Origin: Diphasiastrum complanatum
Taxonomy: Eukaryota; Streptophyta; Lycopodiopsida; Lycopodiales; Lycopodiaceae
Direction: 5' to 3'
Assembly (NCBI GenBank): GCA_029204225.1
Contig: CM055113.1
Coordinates: 34,358,107 to 34,422,106, forward strand
Length of the DNA: 64,000 nt
Shown in pieces: positions 25,221 through 36,559 of the stretch. Each line of letters begins with the position of its first letter. Within the stretch, counting starts at the first letter, position 1. The position numbers were made by a program, and so were the translations under genes. Under the pieces are notes generated by a model, which saw only the letters and a program-made list of their open reading frames with translations, did no database searches and was not told the origin of the DNA.

Positions 25221-25323
25221 AGAAAATCAGAAATGAATGCAAATGTGGTAGTTTGAATTTCCGAGACTCGGATTACGATGATGATTACTCCGAGGCTTGT
25301 CAATCAAATCAAAACTAAGGCAT

Positions 25324-26473
25324 CTATTTCAATAGCATCCTGTAAATGAAAAAAGAAAATAAATTTAGAATGATACATAACACTGCAAACTCAATAAGAA
25401 AATTGAACAATATCAATACCAATAAGAAATAAGAAAATTGAACAATATCAATACCAATATAATATCTACTTATCAGATCATAATCATTGTAATCAACGAC
25501 GTTTGCTTTGCTAATTTCATGTCCTCCAATGGCCTTTACATTTATGGAGGGAATATATCTAGTCCTAGGGGAATATCTTTTTTGGAATTTCAAAAATTCC
25601 TCCTCTGTGGGCAAAGTTTTTTCATAAACTTTAGATTTTTCAATCATGGCCTCCAAGGCCTCATTGCCAGATTTCCAATTGTCATCTTTATCATAATCTA
25701 TCTCACTTTCAAGGTCATCATATGAGTAATCAACAATGTCAGAAAATTCTAATAAATTTTGAGCAAAAATTGAGAGGATTTCATCCTCTCTCAAATTCAA
25801 TACATCTTCTATATCATTAAATGAAATATAACAATCATTATTTATAAAAAATTAAGGAACATCGAGTAGAGTTAATTGATTAACAAGAGATGCAGATGGA
25901 AGAGAATCAGAGAGGATTATAGAACGAGGGAGAGCTTTTTGATAATCTGAAGACATGGATGCTTCAGCTTTAACCCCTATATCAAAAATCTGCATCATTT
26001 ACATCAACTGGAGCAGGTGCAGATGCTTCGATCAATGGAACAGCTGAAGATTCAACAGAATCACCATCTGGAATTTCAACAGATATGTAGAAGACAAAAG
26101 CCATTCCTTTGATTAGAAGGTGACATATTCTTTTGTGGATATCACAGTATATTTTTTTTTATATGGTCATGCAAGTTAGAGTACTTTCAATTGTTTTTAT
26201 GCTTAGAGGATGGTTGGGAATGTACAAGGTCCTGAAAATGAACGAAACAAAAATTATCTATATCCAAAACAGGAGTACTAATAATCTGAGAAAAAGTATC
26301 ATGATAAGAAATTAGATTATAACGATTCTTGTAAACTAGCTTATCGATATCGAAGGGAGCAAAAAAAATACTAGCAAAAGACTCTAATTTGTCAAAATGG
26401 AATGTCACTGGCATTAAAAAAAACCCATAAGTTTGTCATCTGAAGCCATGGAGGAACTAGCCATATTGAACCC
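25324..26473 (-). pseudogene. Unknown acidic-protein gene, decayed
   Basis: Minus-strand frames with consistent protein-like composition: 26473-26187 (starts MASSSMASDDKLMGFF; a run of eight T residues shifts the frame), a middle part near 26080-25860 with stops, and 25800-25324 (158 residues, acidic: DYSYDDLESEIDYDKDD, then LPTEEEFLKFQKRYSPRTRY). The hydrophobic end of the last frame follows a duplicated 25-bp segment (25390-25460) and is probably read-through into an intron or flank. No family is recognised. It lies directly upstream of, and in the same direction as, the H3-like gene. Confidence 0.45.
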
Positions 26474-26732
26474 GATATCGGTTCAACGTGACAGATAGAT
26501 ATCGGTAGAGGAATAAAGCAAAGTGCGCACGCTGATCTGATATGGTAAGGCCAAGAATGAAATTTTTCAAAAAGAACAAGTCGAAAGTGGCTGATATCGA
26601 TTCAGCGCGCCTGAATGAATACGAGCATGCACAATAAGGGATGGCACGCGTCGATTCGATATCGCGAGAAGGAAAAAAAACAAGAAAAACTAGAGAATTT
26701 GGAGTAAAAGATCACGGAATCGAAATATGGAA

Positions 26733-26744
26733 AGTGGTGCCCAT
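26733..26744 (-). promoter_or_regulatory. TATA box (minus strand) upstream of the acidic-protein gene
   Basis: GCTATAAATATG on the minus strand, about 265 bp before the ATG at 26473. A second TATA box points the other way at 27200, so the block between could drive transcription in both directions. Confidence 0.45.
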
Positions 26745-26799
26745 ATTTATAGCCAATTCTTGTTGATCATAGCCATACATTTGTCAAATAACGAATTTA

Positions 26800-27239
26800 A
26801 CACCTTCAGTTTTTTCTCATTTTTTCGAAAAATGCAAAGAGAGAAAATTTTTGAAGGTCATCTATTTTCATAAGTTAAATTGTTTCAAAGGCACCTTTGC
26901 CTTTTTAAGGGCACCTTCGACTTTTTCGCAAAATCTCGAAGAGAGAGAAAATGCCGAAGGTCGTCGATTTTGAACGAGGAACGTTCTCAGTCACTTCCCG
27001 AAATTTGCGAAGTGAGAGAAAATCACTTCACCTAAACTGCGAAGTGAGAGAATTTTTGACGTCCTCGTCCACGTCAACGATGCTAAATTATTGACTGTAT
27101 ACACTATGTACAGCTGTCACAAAAGTCATATACTTCCAAGTACAACGACTTTTCTAATTAGGTGACAAGCATTGAATGTAATTAATACATGGATGAAATC
27201 TATAAATAGATCGTCTGAGCACATATTAGTGGTTGCTCC
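26800..27239 (+). repeat. LTR-like promoter block, arm A of a ~400-bp inverted repeat
   Basis: The sequence from the TTTTTCGAAAAATGC region through the twin GCGAAGTGAGAGAA motifs to the TATA box is repeated in reverse at 33468-33870, by eye around 80 percent identical. It looks like the U3 part of an LTR: TATA then an R-like start. No coding potential. Confidence 0.75.
27200..27209 (+). promoter_or_regulatory. TATA box CTATAAATAG
   Basis: A canonical plant TATA box, also present (reversed) in the inverted copy near 33490. A 25-bp duplication (TGAGCACATATTAGTGGTTG at 27215 and 27244) follows where a transcript would start. Confidence 0.6.
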
Positions 27240-27269
27240 ATCCATGAGCACATATTAGTGGTTGCTCAA

Positions 27270-27730
27270 CCCATATTTATGCCATCATTTTTTGTTGTAA
27301 TTGCTATTATAGCAGTAGCTTGTTTTTATCTGTGTACAACGTAGATGAATGCTTGTTGTGATTAAATGCACTTCCATTGTTGTTTGATCGCGCTTGTTTA
27401 CTCACTCTGATCAGAACATAGACGTACGACTCCTCAGTTTCTGATCAGACGATGGCTGTCTTTGACACCTGAGGAACTCGCATTATCATACTGCTCTTCC
27501 ATTCATTTCAGAACTACACTTCACGTTAAATCTGATTTTAGGTACTACCACATACAAGCCATCTCTAATCTCTTTGGTGGACTGTACTCTTGTTTCAGAG
27601 TATGAATAAATTTTTAAGGTCTTGTTGGGCAATTAAAACACTTAAGGTTGTGATTATGTTTAGCATAAGTCGTCTATTAGGCTATTTTGCATTTAGCAGC
27701 TGATTAGAACGGGAGAGTTGTTCCGCAATA
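27270..27730. other. No gene; probable continuation of an LTR
   Basis: Non-coding sequence following the TATA box at 27200. LTR end and primer site were not found. Confidence 0.3.
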
Positions 27731-27912
27731 TTCCTGCTTTGTAGGTACATTTCGAGAGTCATTGTCAATTTGTGGAGAGCAGAATTTTTCGAGACTCAAG
27801 ACACAAATTTTTGGAGGTATTTTTGAGGTACATTTCGAGTTACTTTTGAGGGTGAGTGTCTCAATTTTTTGAGGTATTTTGAGGAACGTTTCGAGGGTGT
27901 GTCAATTTTTTG

Positions 27913-27947
<35 letters not shown>

Positions 27948-28410
27948 CAGATGTTTTGTGTTTTATAGAGAGAGTTCGTCCAATTCAAGTCGAGTCTGTA
28001 TTTAGTCCAATTCGTGTCTAAAAAAATTCTTTGAATTCGAGTCGAGTCTAGTGTGTGAGAAAAATTCTATGAATTGGAGTCGAGTGTTTGTGTGTGTGTG
28101 TGCACGCGCGCGCATGCGCGCGCACGGATTTGACAAATTTTTTTAAGGATTTTTTTATAGCTAGGATTTTTAAGATTTTCAGATAAAAAAAATAGCTGAC
28201 TGGATGATCGATTCTTGTGTGTACAGAAAACTTGAAAATTCAGATTTTATCTTGTTATAATTATCATGGCCGCTTTATCCATCATGTGAATTTTAAATTG
28301 GTCGGGATCTCGAAATGGATGAGATGCATGAAATTTATCACCACTTATCAATCAGTAGGTATGTAAGGACAATCATCCCAGTTTCGCAGTTTCAACTAGC
28401 TCTGTTCCTG
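27731..28410. repeat. TTTCGAG-type repeats, T32 run and alternating TG/CG tract
   Basis: From 27740 to 27915 the unit TTTCGAGGGTGAGTGTC and variants recurs. A T32 run (27916-27947) follows. At 28089-28126 there are 38 bases of perfect purine-pyrimidine alternation, (TG)n passing into CACGCGCGCG and back. No gene is supported. Confidence 0.7.
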
Positions 28411-29075
28411 TCAATCTTTTGGAGACTCCAAATTTCGAGGCTCAATTTTTGGAGACTCCAAATTTTCGAGGTACATTTCGAGGGTCATTGTCAATTTGTG
28501 GAGAGCCGAATTTTGGAGACTCAAGACACGAATTTCTAGAGGTACATTTCGAGGTACTTTTGAGGTACATTTTGAGTTACTTTTGAGGGTGAGTCTCTCA
28601 ATTTTTTGAGGTATTTCGAGAAACGTTTCGAGGGTGAGTGTCTTGATTTTCGAGGTATTTTGAAGGTGATTGTCAATTTTTTGAGGCTTTTCGAGGAACG
28701 TTTCGAGGTTTTTTGAGTTTCGTCTCGAAAACTTTGTGTCTCAAAAATTTCGAGAGTCAATACCTCGAAACGTTTTTTGAAATACCTCAAAACTTGAGAC
28801 TCACCCTTAAAATACCTCAAAAAATTAAGACACCCTCGAAACGTTCCTCGAAATACCTCGAAACGTTCCTCAAAAACCTCAAAAAATTGACACTCAGCCT
28901 CGAAACGTTCCTCGGAATACCTCTAAAGACAAGTTCTAAAATATTGATCGACATAGTCTCAAGAAATACCAATCAATGGAAATTTTGACTCAACGTTTTG
29001 AGATATTTTTGAGATATTAACTCTCGAAATTTTTGAGACACGAAATTTTTGAGATTCAAAACTTGAATTTTTGGA
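28410..29075. repeat. Large fold-back of TTTCGAG-based repeats
   Basis: The left side (about 28410-28735) carries repeats such as GAGGAACGTTTCGAGGG on the plus strand; the right side (28735-29070) carries the complements, such as CCTCGAAACGTTCCTC. The centre is near 28735. The whole can fold on itself for roughly 300 bp per arm. The left edge of a copia fragment abuts it at about 29080. Confidence 0.8.
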
Positions 29076-29290
29076 GTGGGGACATGGAGATTGGTGAGTA
29101 CATTTGCGCCCATGGCAAAGATGGTGAGTATTCAGGTCATTATATCTCTTGCTACTCTTTATGGTCTATGGCAATTGGACCTTACAAATGTATTTTTGAA
29201 TGGTGATCTTGAGGAGGAAGTGTACATGGAGCAACCCGAGAGTTATATTTCATCTACAAAGCCAAATCATGTGTGTCTACTACAAAAGAG

Positions 29291-29654
29291 CAAGGTTTTC
29301 ATATTGGCGTAATTACTCTTTTTTTTCTTTTTTTTTTTATGAAAATAACTATATTGTTAATATGATTACTTTGAAAATCATAATAACGTTAACGAAAAAT
29401 GACCTGTAAGTGGCGTTTGGACTGGGTGGTCCTATTGAATAGTAGTCTGCCGGGCCCCACAGAGCCGGCCAGGTGCCCTCTAAAATAGCTCACCAGGCCC
29501 ATTGGGCTTCTTAATGAAGCCCGCCGGGCAACCTCTTTGGTAGGTTTAGGCCGGTGGAACGTCAACAAGAACGTTATTAACATTCCAAGGCACCGAAAAT
29601 AACTCTTAAATTTTTCAAATTTCACTTTATGTAATTGCATTTTTGAAAACCTTG
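29291..29654. mobile_element. 364-bp non-autonomous hAT-like element inserted in the copia RT
   Basis: The termini are CAAGGTTTTCA and its exact complement TGAAAACCTTG, with a second matching block (AATTAC/GTAATT) a few bases further in. The eight bases CAAAAGAG precede it (29283-29290) and are repeated exactly after it (29655-29662). Eight-base duplications and ends of the C-A-x-x-G type are hallmarks of hAT transposons. Without the insert and one duplication copy the RT frame would be continuous across the site. No transposase is encoded. The interior is GC-rich near 29440-29540. Confidence 0.88.
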
Positions 29655-30739
29655 CAAAAGAGTTTGTATGGCCTTAAGCAAGCACGAAGAAGTTGGTATG
29701 CTAAGCTTGCACTTTTCTACTCTCTCAAGGCTTTGTTATGAGTGAGTATAATCATTCACTTTATTATAGCTTTTTGGAAAATGATGTTACCATTTTGCTA
29801 ATCTATGTGAATAATATCATCTTGAGTGGTGGAGACAATCAAAATGTGGAGGACTCTTAAGAAGGAATTTGAGGTGCATAATCTTGGTCATTTACATTAC
29901 ATTTTGGAAATAGAAGTGACTAGATCTTCTCAAACTACTTTCATTTGTCAAGAGAAGTATGCTAATTCTATTCTAGAAAAATTTCATATGGTAGATGCAA
30001 AATCTTGTGTAACACCTATGGAGTCTCATGTGAAGCTAACTATAAGAGGTAATGAAACATCCTTCAAGGACATTACTCTCTATAGAAAACTAGTTGGGTC
30101 ACTTATCTATCTAACCATCGCAAGACCAAATCTAAGCTATTGTGTTGGTAGATTGAGTCAATTCATGCAAGATCCTACTGAGGAGCATTGGAAGCTAGAG
30201 AAACGAGTTTTGAGGTATATCATGGGAAATCGAGATTTTGGCATATTGTATGAGAGATCATCACCTGACTTGTTTGGATTTTCAGATTCGGACTTTGTTG
30301 GAGATCAAAGGAATATGAAATCCATAAGTGCTCATTGTATTTTTCATAGGTGATGGAGCTATATTATGGATGTCGAAGAAACAAGCCACTATCTCATTGT
30401 CATCTAGTGAGGCTGAGTACAAAACACTTACAAATTACACAAAGGAGATGGTATGAATCAAGAGGATGATCAAGGATCTTCACTTGCTAGATTTTTTAGA
30501 AATCCCAATCATCTTTTGTGACAACCTATCAACCCAAAAGTTGACAACCAATCGTATGTTTTATGCTAGGAGCAAGCATATTGAAGTGGCATATCACTTT
30601 GTTATGGCAAAGGAGGTCGAGCTTCAACATGTGTCCTCAAGGGAATGTGTAACTGATATCTTCACCAAAGCATTGGGAAATGACTTGTTCATGGAGTATA
30701 GGACTTCACTTGGAGTGTTTTCAAATTCTATACTAAAAC

Positions 30740-30754
30740 TAGTTGAAGAGGGAG
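30740..30754 (+). other. Copia polypurine tract
   Basis: AGTTGAAGAGGGAG directly before the LTR start TGTGAAAAA at 30755, just after the RNase H frame ends. Confidence 0.75.
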
Positions 30755-31700
30755 TGTGAAAAATTTCAACTAGTTTAGTCAAATTTGTCATATTTAACAT
30801 TGTCTCAATTAATTTTGGACTTTCCTAAAATCCACTTTTGAAAATGGACTTCAGAACGTCCAAAAAATAGTTGAAAATGCCCACCATTAAATACTTTTTG
30901 TATGGAAGGCCCATCCGTCACGGCGGATGGCCCCACCTCATAAAAAAGAACATTAAAAAAAAAATTAAAATTAAATTAAATAATTCTTTTTTATAGAGGG
31001 CCCATCCGCCGCGGCGGATGCCTCCCCCCCATAAATTTTTTTTAATTTTTTTTTAAATATGTTTTTAAAAAAAACTATGGAGAGGGTTCATCTGCCGTGG
31101 CGGATGGGCTCCCCCACAAAAAAAATTAAAAAACTTTTTTTAAGTTTAATTTTTTTTTCAATTTTTTTTAAATATAATTTTTTTTAAAAATATATAAAGG
31201 GCCCATCTGCCGTGACGGATGGACCCCGTACAAATTTTTTTTATTTTTAAAAAAAAAAATTAATTTTTTTTTAAAAGAATTTCATTTTTATATATTTTTT
31301 TTAAATTTTTTTTTTGTGGGGCCTCCGGGACCCTCCATTGATATCCTCAGTCTTCCATAAAAAATTATATTTCAAATTTAATTTTATTTTCTGGAGGCAA
31401 ATACGAAACCCTCAATAGACACCCAAAACTCGTCACTTCATATTCAAAAAGTGTTTAACATCTCCATATACATTGTCTTAAAACCTTTGACTGAGGGTAT
31501 TTAAGATGTTCATTTATTAAAAGACCGACTTTTTGAAAAGAACAAACTTAAAGTATCTTTTAATTTGAAAATGAAAAGCACTTCAATATTCAAAGTGCCC
31601 ATTCACCTCTCGAACCGTCCTCCAATTTGAGTGACTGTACATAATCAATTTCTCATACTAGGACCTCGAGCGCTTCTTCATTAGCCTAGTATCAAAACTC
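30755..31700 (+). repeat. Copia 3' LTR with palindromic GC boxes
   Basis: Begins TGTGAAAA after the polypurine tract; the right end is not certain. It contains four copies (near 30907, 31001, 31087 and 31199) of a palindrome-like box CCCATCCGCCGCGGCGGATG separated by A/T-rich runs, spaced about 85-110 bp. Part of it recurs reversed at 36165-36480. Confidence 0.65.
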
Positions 31701-31739
31701 GGCTTTAGTGGGCCAAAACCGACTGATTACCACTTGCAG

Positions 31740-32880
31740 ATGACCCTTTTTCAGTTGCTCATATTCTATGTCCATCCCCTCATCCTCGTCGAAGACAATA
31801 TCTTCACAACAATATCAACTTCTTGTTTTTGGGATCATAGATCTTGTATCCCTGTGCATTACTGGGATATTTCACAAAGACAACTGGAATACCTCTCTAA
31901 TCCATCTTCTTTTGTGTATCTTCAGAGACGTGAATGTATGCCTTACATCTAGATATGCGCATGTGTTCAACTGATGGTTTCTATCCATTCCATATAGTGT
32001 TGGGTGTCGAGTCTCGCTTTAGCTTGTTTGGAATTTAATTCAGTATGTAAGTTGTTGCACTCACAACTTCCGCCCATAGAACTCCCTAATACTTTGAGAA
32101 AAACTTCATATCATACGTCATATGGCATATGGCCCCTGAATCTAGGTACCAGTTCTTGTCTCTTGCATCTGATTCTTCTCCTCGATTTCATTCATGATCA
32201 GATTTCTTTGCACTCTCGCATCCTTCTTGGGTACAATCTTGATCTTGGGTCCTCTCAACCGGTGTGTGTCTTCTTCATCACATAACCTTACCATAAGCGT
32301 GATGTTTTTCTCCTTTTCTTCTGCTTTAACCACATTCGTCTGGGCTTCTCCACGCTTCCGTATGTCCTTCGTTTTCTTCCTGCATTCCCTGGCTATGTGG
32401 CCTATGATCTTGCAATAATAGTAGACCGTGTTCTTTCTTCTCTATGCCTTGTCAAGATAGTTGGATTTCTTGTTTTCACCACGCCATTCTGAGTTTTCAG
32501 ACTTCTCCTCTTGTTCTTGACTCGTGCTTCCAGTCCCTCTTCCCGATTCTTGTTTCTATCCCAGGCTTGTCTGCGCAAGTCTACCTATCAGAGCATGTTC
32601 ATCGGTCCCTGGCATGTTTTTCCTTCCTTCTTCCTCCTGGAGCAACCTCTGAGTCACATAGCTGATCTCTAGATCCTTCACTTTTCACCCCAACAGTGTC
32701 ATCATCAACGTCTCATAGGATGCCAACAGGCTCCCTAATATGGTGAAAACCAAATGCGTTTTTTCCACTGATGCTCCAGCTGATTCTAGTTGTCTGGCTA
32801 TGCTCTTCAAAGGATCGCCTTCTGCCATCCTTGCATTTGCTAATTTCTGTCGCAACAACAAGATGTTGGTGATGGTTTTT
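31740..32880 (-). pseudogene. Scrambled Ty1/copia gag and integrase remnant
   Basis: Minus-strand reading from 32880: a gag stretch (ILLLRQKLANARMAEGDPL, then SLLASYETLMMTLLG), then near 32420 a damaged zinc knuckle (YYCKIIGHIARECRKK, first Cys changed to Tyr), then a protease-like lead and, near 31950-31800, an integrase C-terminal segment (IPVVFVKYPSNAQGYKIYDP). The integrase catalytic core is missing and frames shift several times. The gag is cut exactly where telomere-like repeats begin (about 32885). Confidence 0.8.
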
Positions 32881-32886
32881 CTAAAT

Positions 32887-33445
32887 CCTAAATCCTAAAT
32901 CCTAAGCCCTAAGCTCCAAATCTTAAATTCTAAACTCTAAATCCTAAACCCTTGGCCCTTAATTATAAACCCTAAGTATTAAACCCTAAACCCTTAGCCC
33001 TAAATCCTAAACCTTAAGTCCTAAACCGTAAATTCTAAATCGTTTAACCATAGCCCTACACTCTAAACCCTTCTCTCTTGGCCCCTAGCCTTTGGTCATT
33101 TGTACCCTAAACCCTAAGCCCTAGACCCTAGATCCTAGACCCTAAACCCTAAGCCCTTAGCTGTAAACCCTAAATTCTAGCCCTAAAATCCTAACTCTAA
33201 TCTCTAAGCCCTAAAACCTATACCTTGTATCCTAAGCCCTAAGCCCTAGACCCTAAACCCTAATCCCTTAGCCCTAAATCTTTGTCTCCATAATCTTTGT
33301 CCTTTAATCTTTTATCCTTAGCCCTTAACCCTTGGCCTTTCGTCCTTCGTACGGGCCCTTGGCCTTCAAACAAAAGGCCCTTAATCTTTAACCCTTGGCC
33401 TTTAACCCTTAGCCCTAAATCCTAAACCCTAAACCCTTGATCCTT
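32887..33445. repeat. Degenerate telomere-like array, part 1
   Basis: Tandem heptamers around CCCTAAA, the plant telomere repeat on the C-rich strand, with many variants (CCCTAAG, CCTTAGC, CCCTTGG). Too degenerate to be a chromosome end; an interstitial telomeric or telomere-derived satellite array. Confidence 0.85.
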
Positions 33446-34356
33446 CAAACACTAATCTGTGCTCGGACGATCTATTTATAGATTTCATCCGTGTATTAAT
33501 TACATTCAATGCTTGTCACCTAATTAGAAAAGTTGTTGTATTTGGAAGTATATGGCTTCAACTGTACATAATGTATACGGTCAATAATTTAGCATCGTTG
33601 ACGCGGATGAGGACATCGCAAATTCTCTCACTTCGTATTTTACGTGAAGTGGTTTTCTCTCACTTCGCAAATTTCGGGAAGTGACTGGGAACGTTCCTCG
33701 TTGAAAATAGACGACCTTCGACATTTTCTCTCTCTTCGGGATTTTGCGAAAAAGCCGAAGGTGCCCTTGAAACGGTTTAACTTATGAAAATAGATGACCT
33801 TCGGAATTTTTCTCTCTTCGCATTTTTCAAAAAAATGCGAAAAAATCGAAGGTGCTAAAAACAGTTAAACTTTTTGAACTGCACAAGTTAAACTTTTGAA
33901 CTATGCAAGTGTCACATTTCCAAAAAATGCCAAAAAGCCAAAGCTGTTACAAACATAGTTCATTTCTACAGACTGTCGCGACACTTAGAGTATTTATGCA
34001 GACTGTCGCGAAAGTAATGTATTTTTGCAGACTTATCTGAATGCTAATTTCGTGGAATGTCCTTGAAAATGGCCAAGTCTTCAATGACTTCAAGTAATTG
34101 AATTTAACATCTAAACTTGAAATTATGACAGGATTGGTTACCCTTTGCTGGAGATCAGCCGGAAGCCCGTTGTAGACGTTCTTCAAATAAATTGACTGTC
34201 TAAGTTTGTGATTCCTTCAGGTATCATATGAGCAGATGTAGAACCAAAGTTGGTTTCACCTGACCCTAGATCAATGATCAATAAACGTGCAGGAAGAATC
34301 ATGAAATAGAAATTAGTCATTCACCAAGGAGGAAATCGTGGGCTTAATTTCCAACA
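33446..34356 (-). repeat. LTR-like segment inside the telomere-like array (arm B of inverted repeat)
   Basis: Its first 400 bp are the reverse of 26800-27239, including the TATA box (CTATTTATAG near 33490). The right end is TTTCCAACA, an LTR-like terminus (TGTTGG on the minus strand). Two GACTGTCGCGA boxes lie near 33970-34010. Telomere-like repeats resume immediately after, as if an LTR had inserted into or been captured by the array. The frame at 33947-34186 has no recognised domain. Confidence 0.6.
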
Positions 34357-35765
34357 CTTAACCCTAAACCCTGAACCCTAAATCCTAAATCCTAAATCCT
34401 AAATTCTTGGCACTTAACCCTTAACTATAAATCCTAAACACTAGATCTTAAACCCTAAGCACTTAGCCCTAGACCCTAATCCCTTAACCCTAAGCCTTTA
34501 GACCTAAGCCCTAAATCCTAAACCCTAAATTCTAAGCCCTAAACCCTAAGCCCTTAGCCCTATATCCTAAGCCTTAAAATCTAAACCCTAAATTTTAAAT
34601 CGTAAAATCTAAATTCTAAACTCTAAACTCTAAACCCTAAACCATTGGCTCTTAACCCTAAGTCCTTAGCCCTAAACCTAAACCCTAAACTCTAAACTCG
34701 AAATCTAAAATTCTAAGCCCTAAGCCCTAAGCCCTTAGCCCTATATCCTAAATAGCCCTAAACTCTAAACCCTAAACCCTAAACTCTAAATTCAAAATCC
34801 AAAACTCTAAGCCCTAAGCCCTTAGCCCTAAAACCCTAAACCCTAGACCCTAAACTCTAGGCCCTAAACCATAAACCCTAATTTCTAAACCCTAATCTCT
34901 AAGCCCTAAAATCTTCATCCTAAAACCATCAACCCTTGGTCCTTAACCCTAAACACTAAACCCTAAATAAAAAATCCTAAATCCTAAACCCTTGGCCCTT
35001 AACCATAAACCCTAAACACTAAAGCCTTAACCCAAAGCCCTAAGCCCTAAATCCTATACCCTAAGCCCTAAGCCCTAAGCCCTAGATCCTATACCCTAGA
35101 CCCTGAATCCTAAGCCCTTAGCCCTAAATCCTAAATCCTAAATCCTAAGCCTTAAGCTCTAAGCCCTAAATCTTAAACCCTAAACCCTTGCCCCTTAGTT
35201 GTAAACCGTGAGCGCTAAGCCTTAAGCCTTGAGCCCTTAGCCCTAAATTCTAAACCTTAAATCCTAAACCATAAATCCTAAATCCTTAAATCTTAGCCCT
35301 AAACCCTGAACCTTCCTCCCTTGGCCCTTAGCCTTTGGTCATTTGTCCTTCACCATTGGCCATTCGCCATTCATCCTTAGCCCTTGGTCCTTGGCCCTTA
35401 ACCCTAAATACTAACACCTTAACCCTAAGCCCTAAGCCCTATAAGCCTTGAACCTTAAGTCCTTATCCCTAAACCCTCAGCCCTAGGCCCTAAATTTTAA
35501 ACCCTATTCCTAAACCCTTGCCCCTTAATTGTAAACCCTAAGCCCTAAGCCCTTCTCCCTTGGCCCTTAGCCTTTGGTCATTTGTCCTTCGCCATTGGCC
35601 ATTGGACATTGGCCCTTCATCCTTAGCCCTTGGTCCTTGGCCCTTGTTCCTTAGCCCTTGGTCTTTAGCCCTAACCCTTCTCCCTTGGACTTTAACCCTT
35701 AGCCCTTGGCTTGTCCCTTACCCTTAGTTCTTAATCTTTGGTCCTTACTTGTTGGCCCTTAGCAT
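34357..35765. repeat. Degenerate telomere-like array, part 2
   Basis: About 1.4 kb of CCCTAAA-type heptamers. The right 400 bp drift to CCCTTGGCC and CCTTCGCCATTGGCC variants. It ends at a GT/GC tract and a GA microsatellite. Confidence 0.85.
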
Positions 35766-35790
35766 ATAATGTATGTGTGTGTGCGTGGGT

Positions 35791-35952
<162 letters not shown>

Positions 35953-36139
35953 TTAATGGGGGGGAGGAATCTTTTGTACATATATATGGGAGATATATAT
36001 GAGAAGATGCACCCTCCCCATACAAAAAAAGACTTACAGTAAAAAAATGTATGTCAAAAGATATATAGGTGCACACCTCATACATCCCCTTACCTCATGC
36101 ATATGCATGGAGTGTACAATTAAACCATTGTATATATTA

Positions 36140-36500
36140 TAATATCTATGTTAAAGGTGTGTGGGAGGTGTCCACCCACCGTGATGGGTGGAGCCTCACG
36201 TACTAAAAAAAATGAATTTTTTTTTCAAAAAAAAAAAAATTTCAAAATTTTTTTCTGTTTTTTTTTTAGCATGGAGTTGCCAAATCCAAAAAATAGTCCA
36301 AAAGTATTAATAAAGTCCAAAATTAATTGAGACAGTGTTATTTGTTATTGGAATTGAGGCCCATTTCATTTTAGACTTAAATTTTGACTTTTCAAAGTTA
36401 TATTAGTCTAAAAGCATTGAAATAAACACTTTTGAAAAGTGTGGAAAGTGTAGCACATGAGTTTTAGTAGATTCAAATTTGAGTAGTAGAGACTTCTCAT
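36140..36500 (-). repeat. Inverted fragment of the 30.7-kb copia LTR
   Basis: On the minus strand the segment around 36310-36350 reads ACTGTCTCAATTAATTTTGG, nearly identical to 30803-30822. A CCACCCACCGTGATGGGTGG box near 36170 corresponds to the palindromic boxes of that LTR. About 5.5 kb separate the two copies. Confidence 0.6.
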
Positions 36501-36559
36501 CGGATTTTTAGCTTTTTTGTTACTGCTAGAAATTCGAACAAGTTCCCAAAGCTGGTCAG

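Larger units (their letters stand above)
29082..30759 (+). pseudogene. Ty1/copia RT-RNase H remnant, split by a small transposon
   Basis: Starts mid-RT (STFAPMAKM, then WQLDLTNVFLNGDLEEEVYME). After the insertion at 29291-29654 the RT resumes. The catalytic YVDD box reads YVNN (29804-29815), so both aspartates are lost. The frame 29826-30353 holds the connection and RNase H start (FSDSDFVGD); a frameshift near 30350 and a stop follow; 30466-30759 carries ARSKHIEVAYHF and the C-terminus, then a polypurine tract and an LTR. Integrase and gag are missing to the left, where fold-back repeats begin. The enzyme cannot be active. Confidence 0.92.

Noticed and set aside
32887..35765. A true chromosome end
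   Set aside because: The heptamers are highly degenerate and unique sequence continues on both sides, so this is interstitial.
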